A DNA stretch of 64,000 nt from Bacillus sp. UNC41MFS5 (GTDB lineage Bacteria > Bacillota > Bacilli > Bacillales_B > DSM-18226), in assembly GCF_000686805.1 (NCBI RefSeq), contig NZ_KK366018.1:533759-597758 (forward strand), read 5' to 3'. Positions 18,435-26,600 of the stretch are shown here, piece after piece (the stretch's first letter is position 1; every line of letters begins with the position of its first letter). The notes beneath the pieces were generated by a model, which ran no database searches, was not told the origin of the DNA, and saw only the letters and a program-made list of their open reading frames with translations. Both the position numbers and the translations under genes were made by a program.

Positions 18435-19109
18435 CTACTTATTGGATTGCTCAAGTTTATTCACTTTTCGCTTCACACTTGCAACTTCATTAAAAAGCAA
18501 TTCAATATCTGCGTTTACATCTGATTGAAAGGTTCTCAAATCTTTACGAACATAAGTGACATTTTCTGTTATTAATGTAGTAGAATGTTTAATAATATCT
18601 ATTATTTCTGCTTGACCCGTCTCCAAGTTTTCCATCCGTGAAGTGATTTCTCTCTGGCCATTTGTTAATTCTACTTGACCCGTCTCCAAGTTTTCCATCC
18701 GTGAAGTGATTTCTCTCTGGCCATTTGTTAATTCTACTTGACCCGTCTCCAAGTTTTCCATCCGTGAAGTGATTTCTCTCTGGCCATTTGTTAATTCTAC
18801 TTGACCCGTCTCCAAGGTTTCCATCCGTGAAGTGATTTCTCTCTGACCATTTGTTAATTCTACTTGACCCGTCTCTAGATTTTCCATCCGAGAAGTCAAT
18901 TCTGTTTGACCCGTCTCCAAAGTTTCCATCCGTGAAGTGATTTCTCTTTGGCCAATTGTTAATTCTGCCTGACCCTTTATTAATGTTTCTTGGCTGGTCT
19001 CCAGATTTTCCATCCGAGTAGTCATTTCGTTTTGGCTTATCCTCATATTACTAACAAGCTCATTTGTGTTCTGCAGTTCTGAAAGAATTTTATCTAATTT
19101 TTTTTCCAT
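18435..19109 (-). CDS. Coiled-coil protein with near-identical 21-residue repeats
   Basis: 224 residues from the ATG at 19109 (GGAGG eight bases upstream). Almost the whole protein is a predicted long coiled coil. It is built from 21-residue (three-heptad) units of the type LETGQVELTNGQREITSRMEN, at least six in a row, followed by a C-terminal helix ending in KVNKLEQSNK. No signal peptide or membrane segment is seen. The DNA repeat of 63 bp is almost identical over four copies. Its function is unknown; a structural or scaffold role is possible. The frameshifted gene at 18099-18432 follows directly. Confidence 0.8.
   Translation of the reverse strand: MEKKLDKILSELQNTNELVSNMRISQNEMTTRMENLETSQETLIKGQAELTIGQREITSRMETLETGQTELTSRMENLETGQVELTNGQREITSRMETLETGQVELTNGQREITSRMENLETGQVELTNGQREITSRMENLETGQVELTNGQREITSRMENLETGQAEIIDIIKHSTTLITENVTYVRKDLRTFQSDVNADIELLFNEVASVKRKVNKLEQSNK
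18615..18866. repeat. Four tandem copies of a 63-bp repeat inside the coiled-coil gene
   Basis: Copies begin at 18615, 18678, 18741 and 18804 and differ at only a few bases; diverged copies continue to about 18990. In-frame units (21 codons) mean that gain or loss of copies would leave the reading frame intact. Confidence 0.92.
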
Positions 19110-19115
19110 AAACAA

Positions 19116-19491
19116 AACCTCCGTTCTTCGATTACATTCACTTTAAACCAACGGCACTTAATTGTAAAACCGCCTATTTTTGAAGTGAAAAAGGGGGATT
19201 TTACAAAAGAATAACGGGTATCAAAATGTAGAAAGGATAAATTAGAAAAATAACTAAAGGAAACAAATAACAGTAGGATTAATCGTGAAGAAAACGAGGA
19301 AAATCAAACAAGGAATGGTTGGTGGCCTCCAAATTATATCATTCCTATACAGTTAATCTAGTTTCGAATAATAGTTTTCATAAAATTGTAATATTCTGTT
19401 AGATTTCTTTTCATGGTTATCATCCTTTGCTTTGTGATAAATAAAGGATAACAAGAATCCAAAACGAAATGGTCGCTTCTAAAGCGACATT
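19116..19491. other. Intergenic region with a minus-strand hairpin
   Basis: No gene is visible in about 375 bases. A hairpin with 7-bp arms (GTCGCTT 19472-19478, AAGCGAC 19482-19488) lies four bases after the macro-domain stop and probably ends that transcript. A looser inverted repeat (GTTATC..CTTT / AAAGGATAAC) surrounds 19412-19452. The rest presumably holds the coiled-coil gene's promoter. Confidence 0.5.
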
Positions 19492-20493
19492 TTAGGCGCC
19501 AAGTAATGGCTGGTCAAAAGCAAATAAGGCCTCATTGATTTCATGTATATTGTAATTTGCATGCTGAATAAAGTACTCAATAATCACATCAAATTTATTG
19601 CTCCGTGACAAGGTATACCCGGCCGCAGCCAGCAGCTCCAATGTTTCGTCCACATTTAACTTTAACGCTACGGCAAATGCAATCGTGGTTTTCTTTTTCG
19701 GTGAATAATCATCTTCATTCCGAATTTTGGAGAATAATCGCCGGTCAATATTCGCCCGTTTATACGTCTCAACATCCGTCATTCCCTTTTCATCAATAAA
19801 ACGAAGCAGCCGCTCGGAAAAAGATTCATCAAGTTCGTCCAAAAGGTTGACTAAGGAATACTCAGCTTCTTTAAACACATCCTGCTGAACATTTTCGATT
19901 TCTTGCTGGCTTTCCCATATGTATGGTTCTTCTCTATTACGGGCAAAGATACTTTCTATTTCTTCCACATAATGCTCATCAATATATTGATGAATCGATG
20001 TAAATAATTTCTTGCTTAAACCGAAAGAGCTTTTATCAAAAACGACTAGATAAACGAGAATGTCATGCTGTAATAAAAATGAGCCGATAGTAGAAACCGC
20101 AATTTGTAATGCTTCCTCCTTGGGGAAACCATAAATACCCGTCGAAATCAACGGGAATGCGATGGATTCACACTGATGGGTCATGGCTTGCTCTAAGGAG
20201 TTATAGTAAGATTCCTTTAACAGTAATGCTTCTTGATTGGAGCCACCTTGCCAAATCGGTCCAGGTGTATGTATGATATATTTTGCTTCTAAGTTAAAGC
20301 CGTCTGTCAATACAGCTTCTCCAACCTTGCATTCTCCTATTTGATCGCATGCTTTTTGTAACTCATTAACACCTGCTGCACGAAAGATAGCACCACAAAC
20401 GCCACCACCCATCCTCAGTGATGTATTTGCAGCATTGACAATTGCATCCACCTTCATCTTGGTAATATCATGGCGAACAATTTCTAATGGCAT
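19492..20493 (-). CDS. Macro-domain protein with C-terminal RNA/DNA-binding-like helical domain
   Basis: 333 residues. The N-terminal macro domain (about 1-175) shows DAIVNAANTSLRMGGGVCGAIFRAAG, IHTPGPIWQGG and PLISTGIYGFPKEEA, the ADP-ribose-binding loops of MacroD/YmdB-type hydrolases that remove ADP-ribose or acetyl from O-acetyl-ADP-ribose. The Asn and GGG catalytic loop are intact. After an acidic linker the C-terminus (about 230-333) holds a helix-rich segment (ETYKRANIDRRLFSKIRN, LKLNVDETLELLAAAGYTLS) resembling Cro/XRE-like domains often appended to such proteins. AGAGG precedes the ATG. Role likely in ADP-ribosylation reversal or NAD metabolite signalling; partner unknown. Confidence 0.85.
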   Translation of the reverse strand: MPLEIVRHDITKMKVDAIVNAANTSLRMGGGVCGAIFRAAGVNELQKACDQIGECKVGEAVLTDGFNLEAKYIIHTPGPIWQGGSNQEALLLKESYYNSLEQAMTHQCESIAFPLISTGIYGFPKEEALQIAVSTIGSFLLQHDILVYLVVFDKSSFGLSKKLFTSIHQYIDEHYVEEIESIFARNREEPYIWESQQEIENVQQDVFKEAEYSLVNLLDELDESFSERLLRFIDEKGMTDVETYKRANIDRRLFSKIRNEDDYSPKKKTTIAFAVALKLNVDETLELLAAAGYTLSRSNKFDVIIEYFIQHANYNIHEINEALFAFDQPLLGA

Positions 20494-20632
20494 CCGTTTT
20501 TTCCTCTCCCAAACAATTATTTATAAGATTTTTATCTCCCATAACGCCCTGGTTGATATTTGTAATACCATAGGGAGATTATACCATTTATTTAATTGGA
20601 GGTTAGTACGGTACATGGAAGATTTGACAAAA

Positions 20633-20661
20633 TAAAACTCCTGCAAAATCCAGGAGTTTTA
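20633..20661. terminator. Bidirectional terminator after the DinB gene
   Basis: Perfect 11-bp arms TAAAACTCCTG / CAGGAGTTTTA with a seven-base loop. The A/T ends suit termination from either side; on the minus strand it closes the DinB-type gene. Confidence 0.8.
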
Positions 20662-20685
20662 ATGGAAGTTATTATTTAGATTTGT

Positions 20686-21189
20686 TTAACGGACTTTTTC
20701 TAAATGACGTAGAATTTGCTGGTAATGACCGGTTACGTGCTTAACGATTAAATGGTCGACTAAAAATGATAACGGTTTTCCGTCAAAGTTTGGATTATAA
20801 CTTGGAGCTGTTTTTACTAAATCCCCTTCTTTAACTTTAGCAAGTGCTGCCTCTACTTTTGGTACTAAGTTTAATAGTGTAGTGATGGCTACACCTTTGT
20901 TGATACGAGATACTACGTTTTCATCTACTGCAGCTAAACGACGCACATGTTCATGATTACGTCCCCATTTGGCACCTGGAACCACAAGCAAGGCTTCCAA
21001 ATCTGTCACCCAAAAATCAACCGCTTCTAAAATATGAGATACAATTTGCATGACGGACCATTCATTTTCAGATGGTTTCATGAAAAGCGCCGCCTCTTCC
21101 GTATTTTTCACTACCGTAACAATCTCATCGATGCACTTTTCAAAAGTTTCCAATTTTTCATTCAGTACTGCTGTAGTCATAATCATACA
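20686..21189 (-). CDS. DinB-family thiol-dependent enzyme, putative maleylpyruvate isomerase
   Basis: 167 residues from the ATG at 21189 (GGGAGG four bases upstream; an ATG two codons later is also possible). Four-helix DinB/YfiT fold. The metal-binding His triad is visible as SHILEAVDFW (helix 2) and HVTGHYQQI (C-terminal helix). The superfamily includes bacillithiol transferases and the mycothiol-dependent maleylpyruvate isomerase of actinobacteria. Its place beside gentisate dioxygenase, fumarylpyruvate hydrolase and a 3-hydroxybenzoate-type hydroxylase leaves exactly one step unassigned, maleylpyruvate to fumarylpyruvate. A bacillithiol-dependent isomerase is therefore the natural inference. 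A hairpin separates it from the hydroxylase gene. Confidence 0.8.
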   Translation of the reverse strand, partial: CMIMTTAVLNEKLETFEKCIDEIVTVVKNTEEAALFMKPSENEWSVMQIVSHILEAVDFWVTDLEALLVVPGAKWGRNHEHVRRLAAVDENVVSRINKGVAITTLLNLVPKVEAALAKVKEGDLVKTAPSYNPNFDGKPLSFLVDHLIVKHVTGHYQQILRHLEKVR

Positions 21190-21242
21190 TCCTCCCAAAT
21201 CCTCACCTAAATGATCAATAGTTTTATAAGAAATAGAATAAA

Positions 21243-21272
21243 AATGCGCTAGAGTTATCTCTAACGCGTTTT
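21243..21272. terminator. Imperfect hairpin between hydroxylase and DinB genes
   Basis: TAGAG-TTAT-CTCTA stem extended by GCG/CGC, with A/T runs on both sides. It may partly terminate transcription from the hydroxylase gene, lowering DinB expression. Confidence 0.5.
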
Positions 21273-21287
21273 TATTCAAGTAGTTAA

Positions 21288-22481
21288 TTAGCACTCAACA
21301 CGTTCATAATTTTTTTTAAGATACCCATATAAGAAATCGACAATCTTGTAGTCAGTTGGTTTGTGTTGTTCGAAAATAAAGTTACGAAGTGAAATGGTTG
21401 TTGGATCTTCAGCGTGAATAATTTCGCCCCATTTACGTGCAGTTTTTTGTACCATGGCAGAACGTGGAATTCGCAACTCTTGGTATGCTGTAAATGCTTC
21501 TTCATAAGATTTATGTTCTTTTAATTTCTCACCTAATACAAACGCATCTTCGAAAGCTTGAACACCGCCTTGAGCTAAATATTGAAGCATGGCATGACCA
21601 GAATCCCCTAATAATGTAATGTTACCTTTAGTCCAATTATCGATGGGTTCACGGTCATACATTTGCCAACGGAATTGACGGTTAATGTAAGATAAAGCGT
21701 TTTGCACTTTTGGATGAGTATTTTCAAAACGGCGTGTCATTTCTTCTGGATTTCCCCAGTCCTCTACAGTAGCATCATATGATTTAAATACGACTACTTG
21801 GTTGTAAAGCTCACCACGACGAACTGGATATTGTACTAAGTGCAGGTTTGGCCCAATCCACATGATCACATCATCTAAGTCTAAGTTGGAGTTATTCGCC
21901 ACTTCTTCAATTGGAATCGTTCCACGGTAAGCTACATACGCAGAGTTTACTGGTTCATCTTCGATAAATAGCTTACGCATATTTGATTTTACCCCGTCCG
22001 CACCAATCACTGCTTCTGCAGTAAACGTTTCACCATGTTGGTTGACTATTGTTACTGAATCACCCTTTTGTTCTGCCATTTGAATCGATTGGTTGGTAAA
22101 AAATTTGACATTACTACGTTTTTGACATGCTTCATAAAGAACTCGGTGTAAGTCAGAGCGATGCAATACGATATATGGCTGACCGAATTCTTTTTGGAAC
22201 CCTTCCCCTAAATCAAGAGTTGCTAACTCTTTTGCTGTATAAACATCTTTTAGGACAAGACGTTTTGGTAGTACGGCATGCTTTAAAATTTCTTCCTTTA
22301 CCCCTAAACGATCTAAAACTTCTATTGCATTTGGTGCTAACTGAATCCCTGCACCAACTTCCCCAAATTCAGGCGCTTGCTCAAATATTGCTACTGATTT
22401 ACCAGTTTCTAGGATTGATAGAGCTACAGCTAAACCACCGATTCCTCCACCTACGATAATGATGTCGCTTACATTAGTCAT
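21288..22481 (-). CDS. FAD-dependent aromatic hydroxylase (3-hydroxybenzoate 6-hydroxylase type), copy 1
   Basis: 397 residues, group A flavin monooxygenase. The Rossmann GGGIGGLAVAL (about residues 10-20), the DG motif VIGADGVKSNMRK (near 160) and the GD motif TLLGDSGHAMLQYLAQGGVQAFEDA (near 290) bind FAD and NADH. The family covers salicylate, 6-hydroxynicotinate and 3-hydroxybenzoate hydroxylases. Adjacent gentisate dioxygenase makes 3-hydroxybenzoate 6-hydroxylation to gentisate the best prediction, with salicylate 5-type chemistry less likely for this class. GGGAGG lies before the ATG. A close paralogue is at 51220-52413. Confidence 0.85.
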   Translation of the reverse strand: MTNVSDIIIVGGGIGGLAVALSILETGKSVAIFEQAPEFGEVGAGIQLAPNAIEVLDRLGVKEEILKHAVLPKRLVLKDVYTAKELATLDLGEGFQKEFGQPYIVLHRSDLHRVLYEACQKRSNVKFFTNQSIQMAEQKGDSVTIVNQHGETFTAEAVIGADGVKSNMRKLFIEDEPVNSAYVAYRGTIPIEEVANNSNLDLDDVIMWIGPNLHLVQYPVRRGELYNQVVVFKSYDATVEDWGNPEEMTRRFENTHPKVQNALSYINRQFRWQMYDREPIDNWTKGNITLLGDSGHAMLQYLAQGGVQAFEDAFVLGEKLKEHKSYEEAFTAYQELRIPRSAMVQKTARKWGEIIHAEDPTTISLRNFIFEQHKPTDYKIVDFLYGYLKKNYERVEC

Positions 22482-22516
22482 TATAAATTCCTCCCAAATG
22501 TTTTATCGCGTTCTAC

Positions 22517-22575
22517 AAATAGTGAACTTTGTTCCCGATAAGAAAACTTTATCCCATTATTCACTATTTCGTCAA
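22517..22575 (-). promoter_or_regulatory. Operator half-sites and likely promoter of the hydroxylase gene
   Basis: AAATAGTGAAC occurs at 22517-22527 and its complement AAATAGTGAA at 22560-22569. GTGAA-5-TTCCC at 22522-22536 is a one-mismatch version of the palindrome found on the other side of the region. A minus-strand TTGACG (22575-22570) with TAAAGT (22551-22546) 18 bases on is a plausible sigma-A promoter, which the second site would occlude. Confidence 0.6.
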
Positions 22576-22769
22576 TAAAAAAATATATAAAATTTAGAAA
22601 ATTCCACTCATTTCATATATTTTATGTGCGGATTTTGGAATAAATATCGGTGCACAAATCGGGATACACTTAACGCTCATTCTATTGGACAATACGTTCT
22701 CAACGTCGCAATGTAAATTTCAGAATATTACGTCTTTGTGAAATAAATCTTTTCTGAAAACAAATAATA

Positions 22770-22798
22770 TTGACAATCTTTTTAAAATCTATTAAAAT
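22770..22798 (+). promoter_or_regulatory. Sigma-A promoter of the fumarylpyruvate hydrolase/gentisate dioxygenase genes
   Basis: TTGACA at 22770-22775, a 17-base spacer and TAAAAT at 22793-22798: a near-consensus housekeeping promoter, 55 bases before the TTG start. Transcription should begin near 22805, inside the operator listed next. Confidence 0.88.
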
Positions 22799-22804
22799 TT
22801 TTAT

Positions 22805-22834
22805 AAATAGTGAACTATATTCACAATTAGTGAA
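22805..22834 (+). promoter_or_regulatory. Triple half-site operator at the transcription start
   Basis: GTGAA-5-TTCAC-5-GTGAA (22810-22834) forms two overlapping palindromes in opposite senses; the first unit is preceded by the same AAATAGTGAAC 11-mer as 22517-22527. Position over the predicted start site implies repression. No regulator gene lies next to it. Confidence 0.75.
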
Positions 22835-22852
22835 ATCAAGGAGGAAAAAACA

Positions 22853-23803
22853 TTGAAACTTATTAATTTTACTGTCGCTGGGCATACACGTGCAGGGGCA
22901 ATCGTTGACCATCAAGTAATCGACTTAAACTATGCCTACCAAGCACAGTTAAAATCAGAAGGAAAATACAGATACGAAGCAATCGCTAAAGCATATGTGC
23001 CAGATAATACAGATGAGTTATACCAAGGTGGTAAAGAATCACTACAACTAGCGCAAAATGCAATCGATTTCATCTTAGCGAATCCTGAAACCTTTGATAA
23101 AAAAGTGATTTATTATCTCGATGAAGTGAAAGTAGAGGCACCTGTCGTTCGCCCAGGCAAAATTATTTGTGTGGGTCACAACTACCGCGAACACATTTTA
23201 GAAATGGGACGTGAAATCCCATCAAACCCAGTTATTTTCGCAAAATTTGCAAATACCATTCTAGGGCCAGAGGACGATATTCCACACTATCCAATTTCTG
23301 ATCAACTTGACTATGAAGCAGAGTTTACTTTCGTTGTCGGCAAACAAGCTCGTAATGTGACAGAAGAAGATGCATTAGATTATGTAGCAGGTTATACCAT
23401 TACAAATGACGTAACCTATCGTGATATTCAGCGCCGCACCATTCAATGGTTACAAGGAAAAACAGTAGATGGCAGTGCACCAATGGGACCATATTTAGTC
23501 ACTTCTGATGAATTACAAAATCCATCTGGTTTAGATGTTGTTCTAAAAGTAAATGGTGAAGTACGCCAAAAAACGAATACTGCGAATCTAGTATTCTCTG
23601 TTCAAAAATTAGTATCATTCTTATCAAACTTAATGACGTTAGAGCCAGGAGATGTTGTCTTAACAGGAACTCCAGGGGGCGTAGGAGTTGCCATGAAACC
23701 TCAGCAATTCTTAAAAGATGGAGACGTCGTTCGTATTGAAATCGACCAGATTGGTGTCCTTGAAAATAAAGTTAAAACAACCGAAGTGCCAGCGACAGTT
23801 TAA
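22853..23803 (+). CDS. FAH-family fumarylpyruvate hydrolase, copy 1
   Basis: 316 residues from a TTG start with AAGGAGG eight bases upstream. The N-terminal lobe (about 1-95) is followed by the fumarylacetoacetate-hydrolase fold. The catalytic GHNYREHILEMG, metal ligands in DYEAEFTFVVGK and NDVTYRDIQRR, the GKTVDGSAPMGPYLVT specificity loop and LMTLEPGDVVLTGTPGGVG ending are all present. It splits a 2,4-dioxo-acid C-C bond; with gentisate dioxygenase next door the substrate is expected to be fumarylpyruvate, giving fumarate and pyruvate. The second relative at 53943-54776 is shorter and diverged. Confidence 0.88.
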   Translation: MKLINFTVAGHTRAGAIVDHQVIDLNYAYQAQLKSEGKYRYEAIAKAYVPDNTDELYQGGKESLQLAQNAIDFILANPETFDKKVIYYLDEVKVEAPVVRPGKIICVGHNYREHILEMGREIPSNPVIFAKFANTILGPEDDIPHYPISDQLDYEAEFTFVVGKQARNVTEEDALDYVAGYTITNDVTYRDIQRRTIQWLQGKTVDGSAPMGPYLVTSDELQNPSGLDVVLKVNGEVRQKTNTANLVFSVQKLVSFLSNLMTLEPGDVVLTGTPGGVGVAMKPQQFLKDGDVVRIEIDQIGVLENKVKTTEVPATV

Positions 23804-23822
23804 TGAGGAGATGCACGGGGTC

Positions 23823-23842
23823 GAGCAGCAAATACGCTGCTC
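23823..23842 (+). promoter_or_regulatory. Intercistronic hairpin GAGCAGC-6-GCTGCTC
   Basis: A perfect 7-bp stem lies between the hydrolase stop and the dioxygenase ribosome site. The following TCCTTTCT is only weakly T-rich, so this could be an mRNA processing or partial attenuation site. Confidence 0.45.
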
Positions 23843-23884
23843 TCCTTTCTCTCTATAATTTGATTCGTAAAGGAGAATATGAAA

Positions 23885-25009
23885 ATGGCTGAAGTAAATC
23901 CAGAAGTTCAAGAGTTTATGAAAAGCTCGATTGTAACCGATTACACAAAAGATATTCAACAATACAATTTAGGGCCTCTTTGGGAAGCAATTCCTGCAAT
24001 TATGCACAAAACACCTACTCCTCAAGCACAAGCTTATCTCTGGAGCGATGAATTAATCAAAAAGAAAATGGCCGAAGCAGCTCAAATCTTCACACCAGAA
24101 CGTGGTGGTGAACGTCGTGCGATTTATTTTCAAAATCCCGGCTTAACTTATCGTAAACCTTGGGGCTGGGGATCTACGACGCAAACCATTTATGCAGCCG
24201 TTCAGATGTTATTGCCTGGTGAAAAAGCACCTTCTCACCGTCACTCACAAAGTGCATTACGCTTCATTTCTGAAGGTTCAGGTGCCTATACGATCGTGCA
24301 GGGTGAGCGTATTTTCATGGAAGAAGGCGACTTTTTAATTACACCAAAGGGCTTATGGCATGGCCATGCCCATTTAGGCACAGAGCCTATGTATTGGATG
24401 GATGCGTTAGATATTCCTACTCTTTACGCAATTGGCGGTACATTCTTTGAACCTTATGAGGATGGATTGCAGCAGCCAGATATTCCGGATAACTTTACAG
24501 AGAGACGTTATCGTGGCGGCATGGTTCGTCCTGTCGGTGATGATAAATTCACAGTGGCTCCGCTTGCTAATTATAAATGGGATCGCACGGTAGAAGGAAT
24601 TAAAGGCTTGATGGAATTCGATCCAAATCCACACCATGGATATGCAGTCGAATACATTAACCCATCTACAGGTCAATCGGCTAACCCGACACTTGGCACA
24701 AGAATGCAGCATTTACCACACGGATTCCAAACAAGGGCATTACGCCACACTCACTCAACGGTTTACCAAGTACATCAAGGATCCGGTCACACAGTCATTA
24801 ATGGCATTCGATTCGATTGGAAAAAAGGTGATTACTTCGTTGTTCCAAACTGGGCTTGGTATGAACACTTTGCATCAGAAGACTCTTACCTCTTCTCCGT
24901 AAACGATTTACCAATTATGAACCGTTTCGATTTAGAACAAGAGCAATTCTTAGAAGAAAACAACGGCCGCCAAAAAATTACTGGTGAATTTAAAGCAGAC
25001 TTCCGTTAA
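23885..25009 (+). CDS. Gentisate 1,2-dioxygenase, copy 1
   Basis: 374 residues from the ATG at 23885, nine bases after AAGGAG; the ATG two codons upstream is too close to that site. Bicupin ring-cleavage enzyme: the N-terminal cupin carries SHRHSQSALRFISEG and LWHGHAHLG, supplying the three His ligands of the catalytic iron. The C-terminal cupin has LRHTHSTVYQVHQGSGHTVING. It opens gentisate between C1 and C2 to maleylpyruvate. It is co-directional with the FAH hydrolase 75 bases upstream, and a strong terminator follows. The copy at 52441-53580 has the same architecture. Confidence 0.93.
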   Translation: MAEVNPEVQEFMKSSIVTDYTKDIQQYNLGPLWEAIPAIMHKTPTPQAQAYLWSDELIKKKMAEAAQIFTPERGGERRAIYFQNPGLTYRKPWGWGSTTQTIYAAVQMLLPGEKAPSHRHSQSALRFISEGSGAYTIVQGERIFMEEGDFLITPKGLWHGHAHLGTEPMYWMDALDIPTLYAIGGTFFEPYEDGLQQPDIPDNFTERRYRGGMVRPVGDDKFTVAPLANYKWDRTVEGIKGLMEFDPNPHHGYAVEYINPSTGQSANPTLGTRMQHLPHGFQTRALRHTHSTVYQVHQGSGHTVINGIRFDWKKGDYFVVPNWAWYEHFASEDSYLFSVNDLPIMNRFDLEQEQFLEENNGRQKITGEFKADFR

Positions 25010-25019
25010 TCGGTTGTGG

Positions 25020-25049
25020 AAACGCTTGGTCCATTCCAAGCGTTTTTTT
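25020..25049 (+). terminator. Terminator of the gentisate dioxygenase transcript
   Basis: AAACGCTTGG-TCCATT-CCAAGCGTTT followed by a T7 tract: a classic intrinsic terminator 11 bases after the stop. Confidence 0.95.
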
Positions 25050-25090
25050 ATGCCATTAGAATGGTTGTAGCCAGAATTCACATCAAAAAA

Positions 25091-25131
25091 GCCATCAAAT
25101 ACTAGATTTAAAATAACTAGTACTTGATGGC
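25091..25131 (-). terminator. Terminator of the amino-acid ABC operon
   Basis: Fifteen-bp arms with one G-T wobble (25091-25105, 25117-25131). On the minus strand it is followed by T6, ending the transcript of the ATP-binding subunit. Confidence 0.9.
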
Positions 25132-25169
25132 TCGTATTTTTTACTACTTAATAGCAGGTAAATAATTGT

Positions 25170-25898
25170 TTATAGCACTTTACTTAAGAACGCCTTGGTA
25201 CGTTCATGCTGTGGGTTACTGAATAATTCATTTGGTTCATTTTCTTCCACAATATAGCCGCCGTCCATGAATATGACCCGATCCCCCACTTCACGAGCAA
25301 AGCCCATTTCATGGGTAACAACCACCATGGTCATTCCTTCTTTAGCCAGCTGTTTCATTACTTCTAATACATCTCCGACCATTTCAGGGTCAAGTGCAGA
25401 TGTCGGCTCATCAAAAAGCATGATTTTAGGATTCATAGCCAGCGCTCTTGCGATGGCAACCCGTTGTTTTTGTCCCCCGGATAGCTCGCCTGGATAACTA
25501 TTAGCTTTTTCTCTTAACCCTACTTTATCGAGTAGCTCAAGTGCTAATTTATCCGCCGCTGATTTCTCGGTAGCGCGAATTTTAATTGGTCCCATCGTAA
25601 TGTTTTCTAAAACGGTTTTATGAGGGAAGAGATTAAATTGCTGGAAAACCATTCCCACTTCTTGTCTAACCTTGTTGATATTAATCTTGTTGTCTGTGAT
25701 ATCCTGTCCGTTAATAACTACTTCCCCACCTGAAATTTCCTCGAGGCGATTTAAGCAGCGAAGGAACGTACTTTTTCCCGAACCCGATGGGCCAATGACA
25801 CAAACTACCTCTTTTTCTTTTACCTCTGCATTAATATCCTTTAAAACCTCTACCTTACCAAATGATTTTTGCAGATTTTTAACCTTAATTATGCTCAT
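25170..25898 (-). CDS. glnQ: Polar amino-acid ABC transporter, ATP-binding subunit
   Basis: 242 residues, standard for GlnQ/ArtM-type ATPases. Walker [17 protein letters not shown]-loop [10 protein letters not shown], signature [15 protein letters not shown], Walker [17 protein letters not shown] and the switch His in [14 protein letters not shown] are all intact. It powers amino-acid uptake with the permease overlapping its start by four bases (translational coupling) and the binding protein upstream. The substrate (glutamine, arginine, cystine) cannot be told from sequence. Confidence 0.93.
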   Translation of the reverse strand: MSIIKVKNLQKSFGKVEVLKDINAEVKEKEVVCVIGPSGSGKSTFLRCLNRLEEISGGEVVINGQDITDNKININKVRQEVGMVFQQFNLFPHKTVLENITMGPIKIRATEKSAADKLALELLDKVGLREKANSYPGELSGGQKQRVAIARALAMNPKIMLFDEPTSALDPEMVGDVLEVMKQLAKEGMTMVVVTHEMGFAREVGDRVIFMDGGYIVEENEPNELFSNPQHERTKAFLSKVL

Positions 25899-26548
25899 CG
25901 AACCTGAATCCTCCTTTCGATGAAATTAGCTAAGATAGTTAATAAATAAATAATGATAAAGTAAATGACACCTACAGCCAGCCAAATCTTGAATGCTTCG
26001 AACGTAGCCGAAGCTTGAATTTGCCCTTGCTGTGTTAAGTCAGCTATCCCTATAACGGATAAAAGAGAAGTATCTTTTAAACTAATAATGGACTGGTTCG
26101 TAATAGTAGGAAGCATTCTCCTAAATGCTTGTGGGAGGACCACATATCGCATCGTTTGTGCCCCTGTAAAACCAATTGATCTTGCTGCTTCTGTTTGCCC
26201 CTTATCAATCGATTGAATCCCCGCTCTGATAATCTCAGCAAAGTAAGCCCCGGCATTAATGGCAACAGTGACGATCCCAGCGGTTGTGCTATTTAAGGAG
26301 ATTAATTGTAAAGAATTCACGCCGAAATAGATAAAAAACAATTGTACAATAAATGGCGTACCTCGAATTGCATCCACATAAACCTTTGCAATCCAATTTA
26401 AAATCCTATTCGGTGCCAATCTCAATAAAGCGACAAGTAAACCAATTAAAAAACCTAGAATAATAGCTATCACAAATATATATAGGGTCACTTGAAGTCC
26501 TTTTAATAACATGGGTATAGCCGCAGAAATAATATCCATCCTGTTCAT
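25895..26548 (-). CDS. Polar amino-acid ABC transporter, permease subunit
   Basis: 217 residues with about five membrane segments. The HisM/GlnP-type coupling loop is present as [29 protein letters not shown] near residue 140, and the N-terminal [28 protein letters not shown] segment is typical. It overlaps the ATPase gene by four bases. It likely works as a homodimer, as only one permease gene is present. The binding-protein gene lies 52 bases upstream beyond a hairpin. Confidence 0.92.
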   Translation of the reverse strand: MNRMDIISAAIPMLLKGLQVTLYIFVIAIILGFLIGLLVALLRLAPNRILNWIAKVYVDAIRGTPFIVQLFFIYFGVNSLQLISLNSTTAGIVTVAINAGAYFAEIIRAGIQSIDKGQTEAARSIGFTGAQTMRYVVLPQAFRRMLPTITNQSIISLKDTSLLSVIGIADLTQQGQIQASATFEAFKIWLAVGVIYFIIIYLLTILANFIERRIQVR

Positions 26549-26562
26549 CCCCTTTCAACAAG

Positions 26563-26585
26563 AAGGCGCGCATTAAGCGCGCCTT
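26563..26585 (-). promoter_or_regulatory. Intercistronic GC-rich hairpin between binding protein and permease
   Basis: AAGGCGCGC-ATTAA-GCGCGCCTT, a perfect 9-bp stem. Hairpins at this position commonly protect the upstream binding-protein mRNA and reduce read-through, so that more binding protein than membrane complex is made. Confidence 0.8.
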
Positions 26586-26600
26586 ATCTTCACGTATTTA

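Noticed and set aside
18600..18990. Regularly spaced repeats resembling a CRISPR array
   Set aside because: The 63-bp units are contiguous, lie in frame within a coiled-coil gene and have no unique spacers.
26563..26585. Terminator of the binding-protein gene
   Set aside because: The stem is strong but there is no T-run after it, and the permease ribosome site follows closely; treated as a processing or attenuation hairpin.
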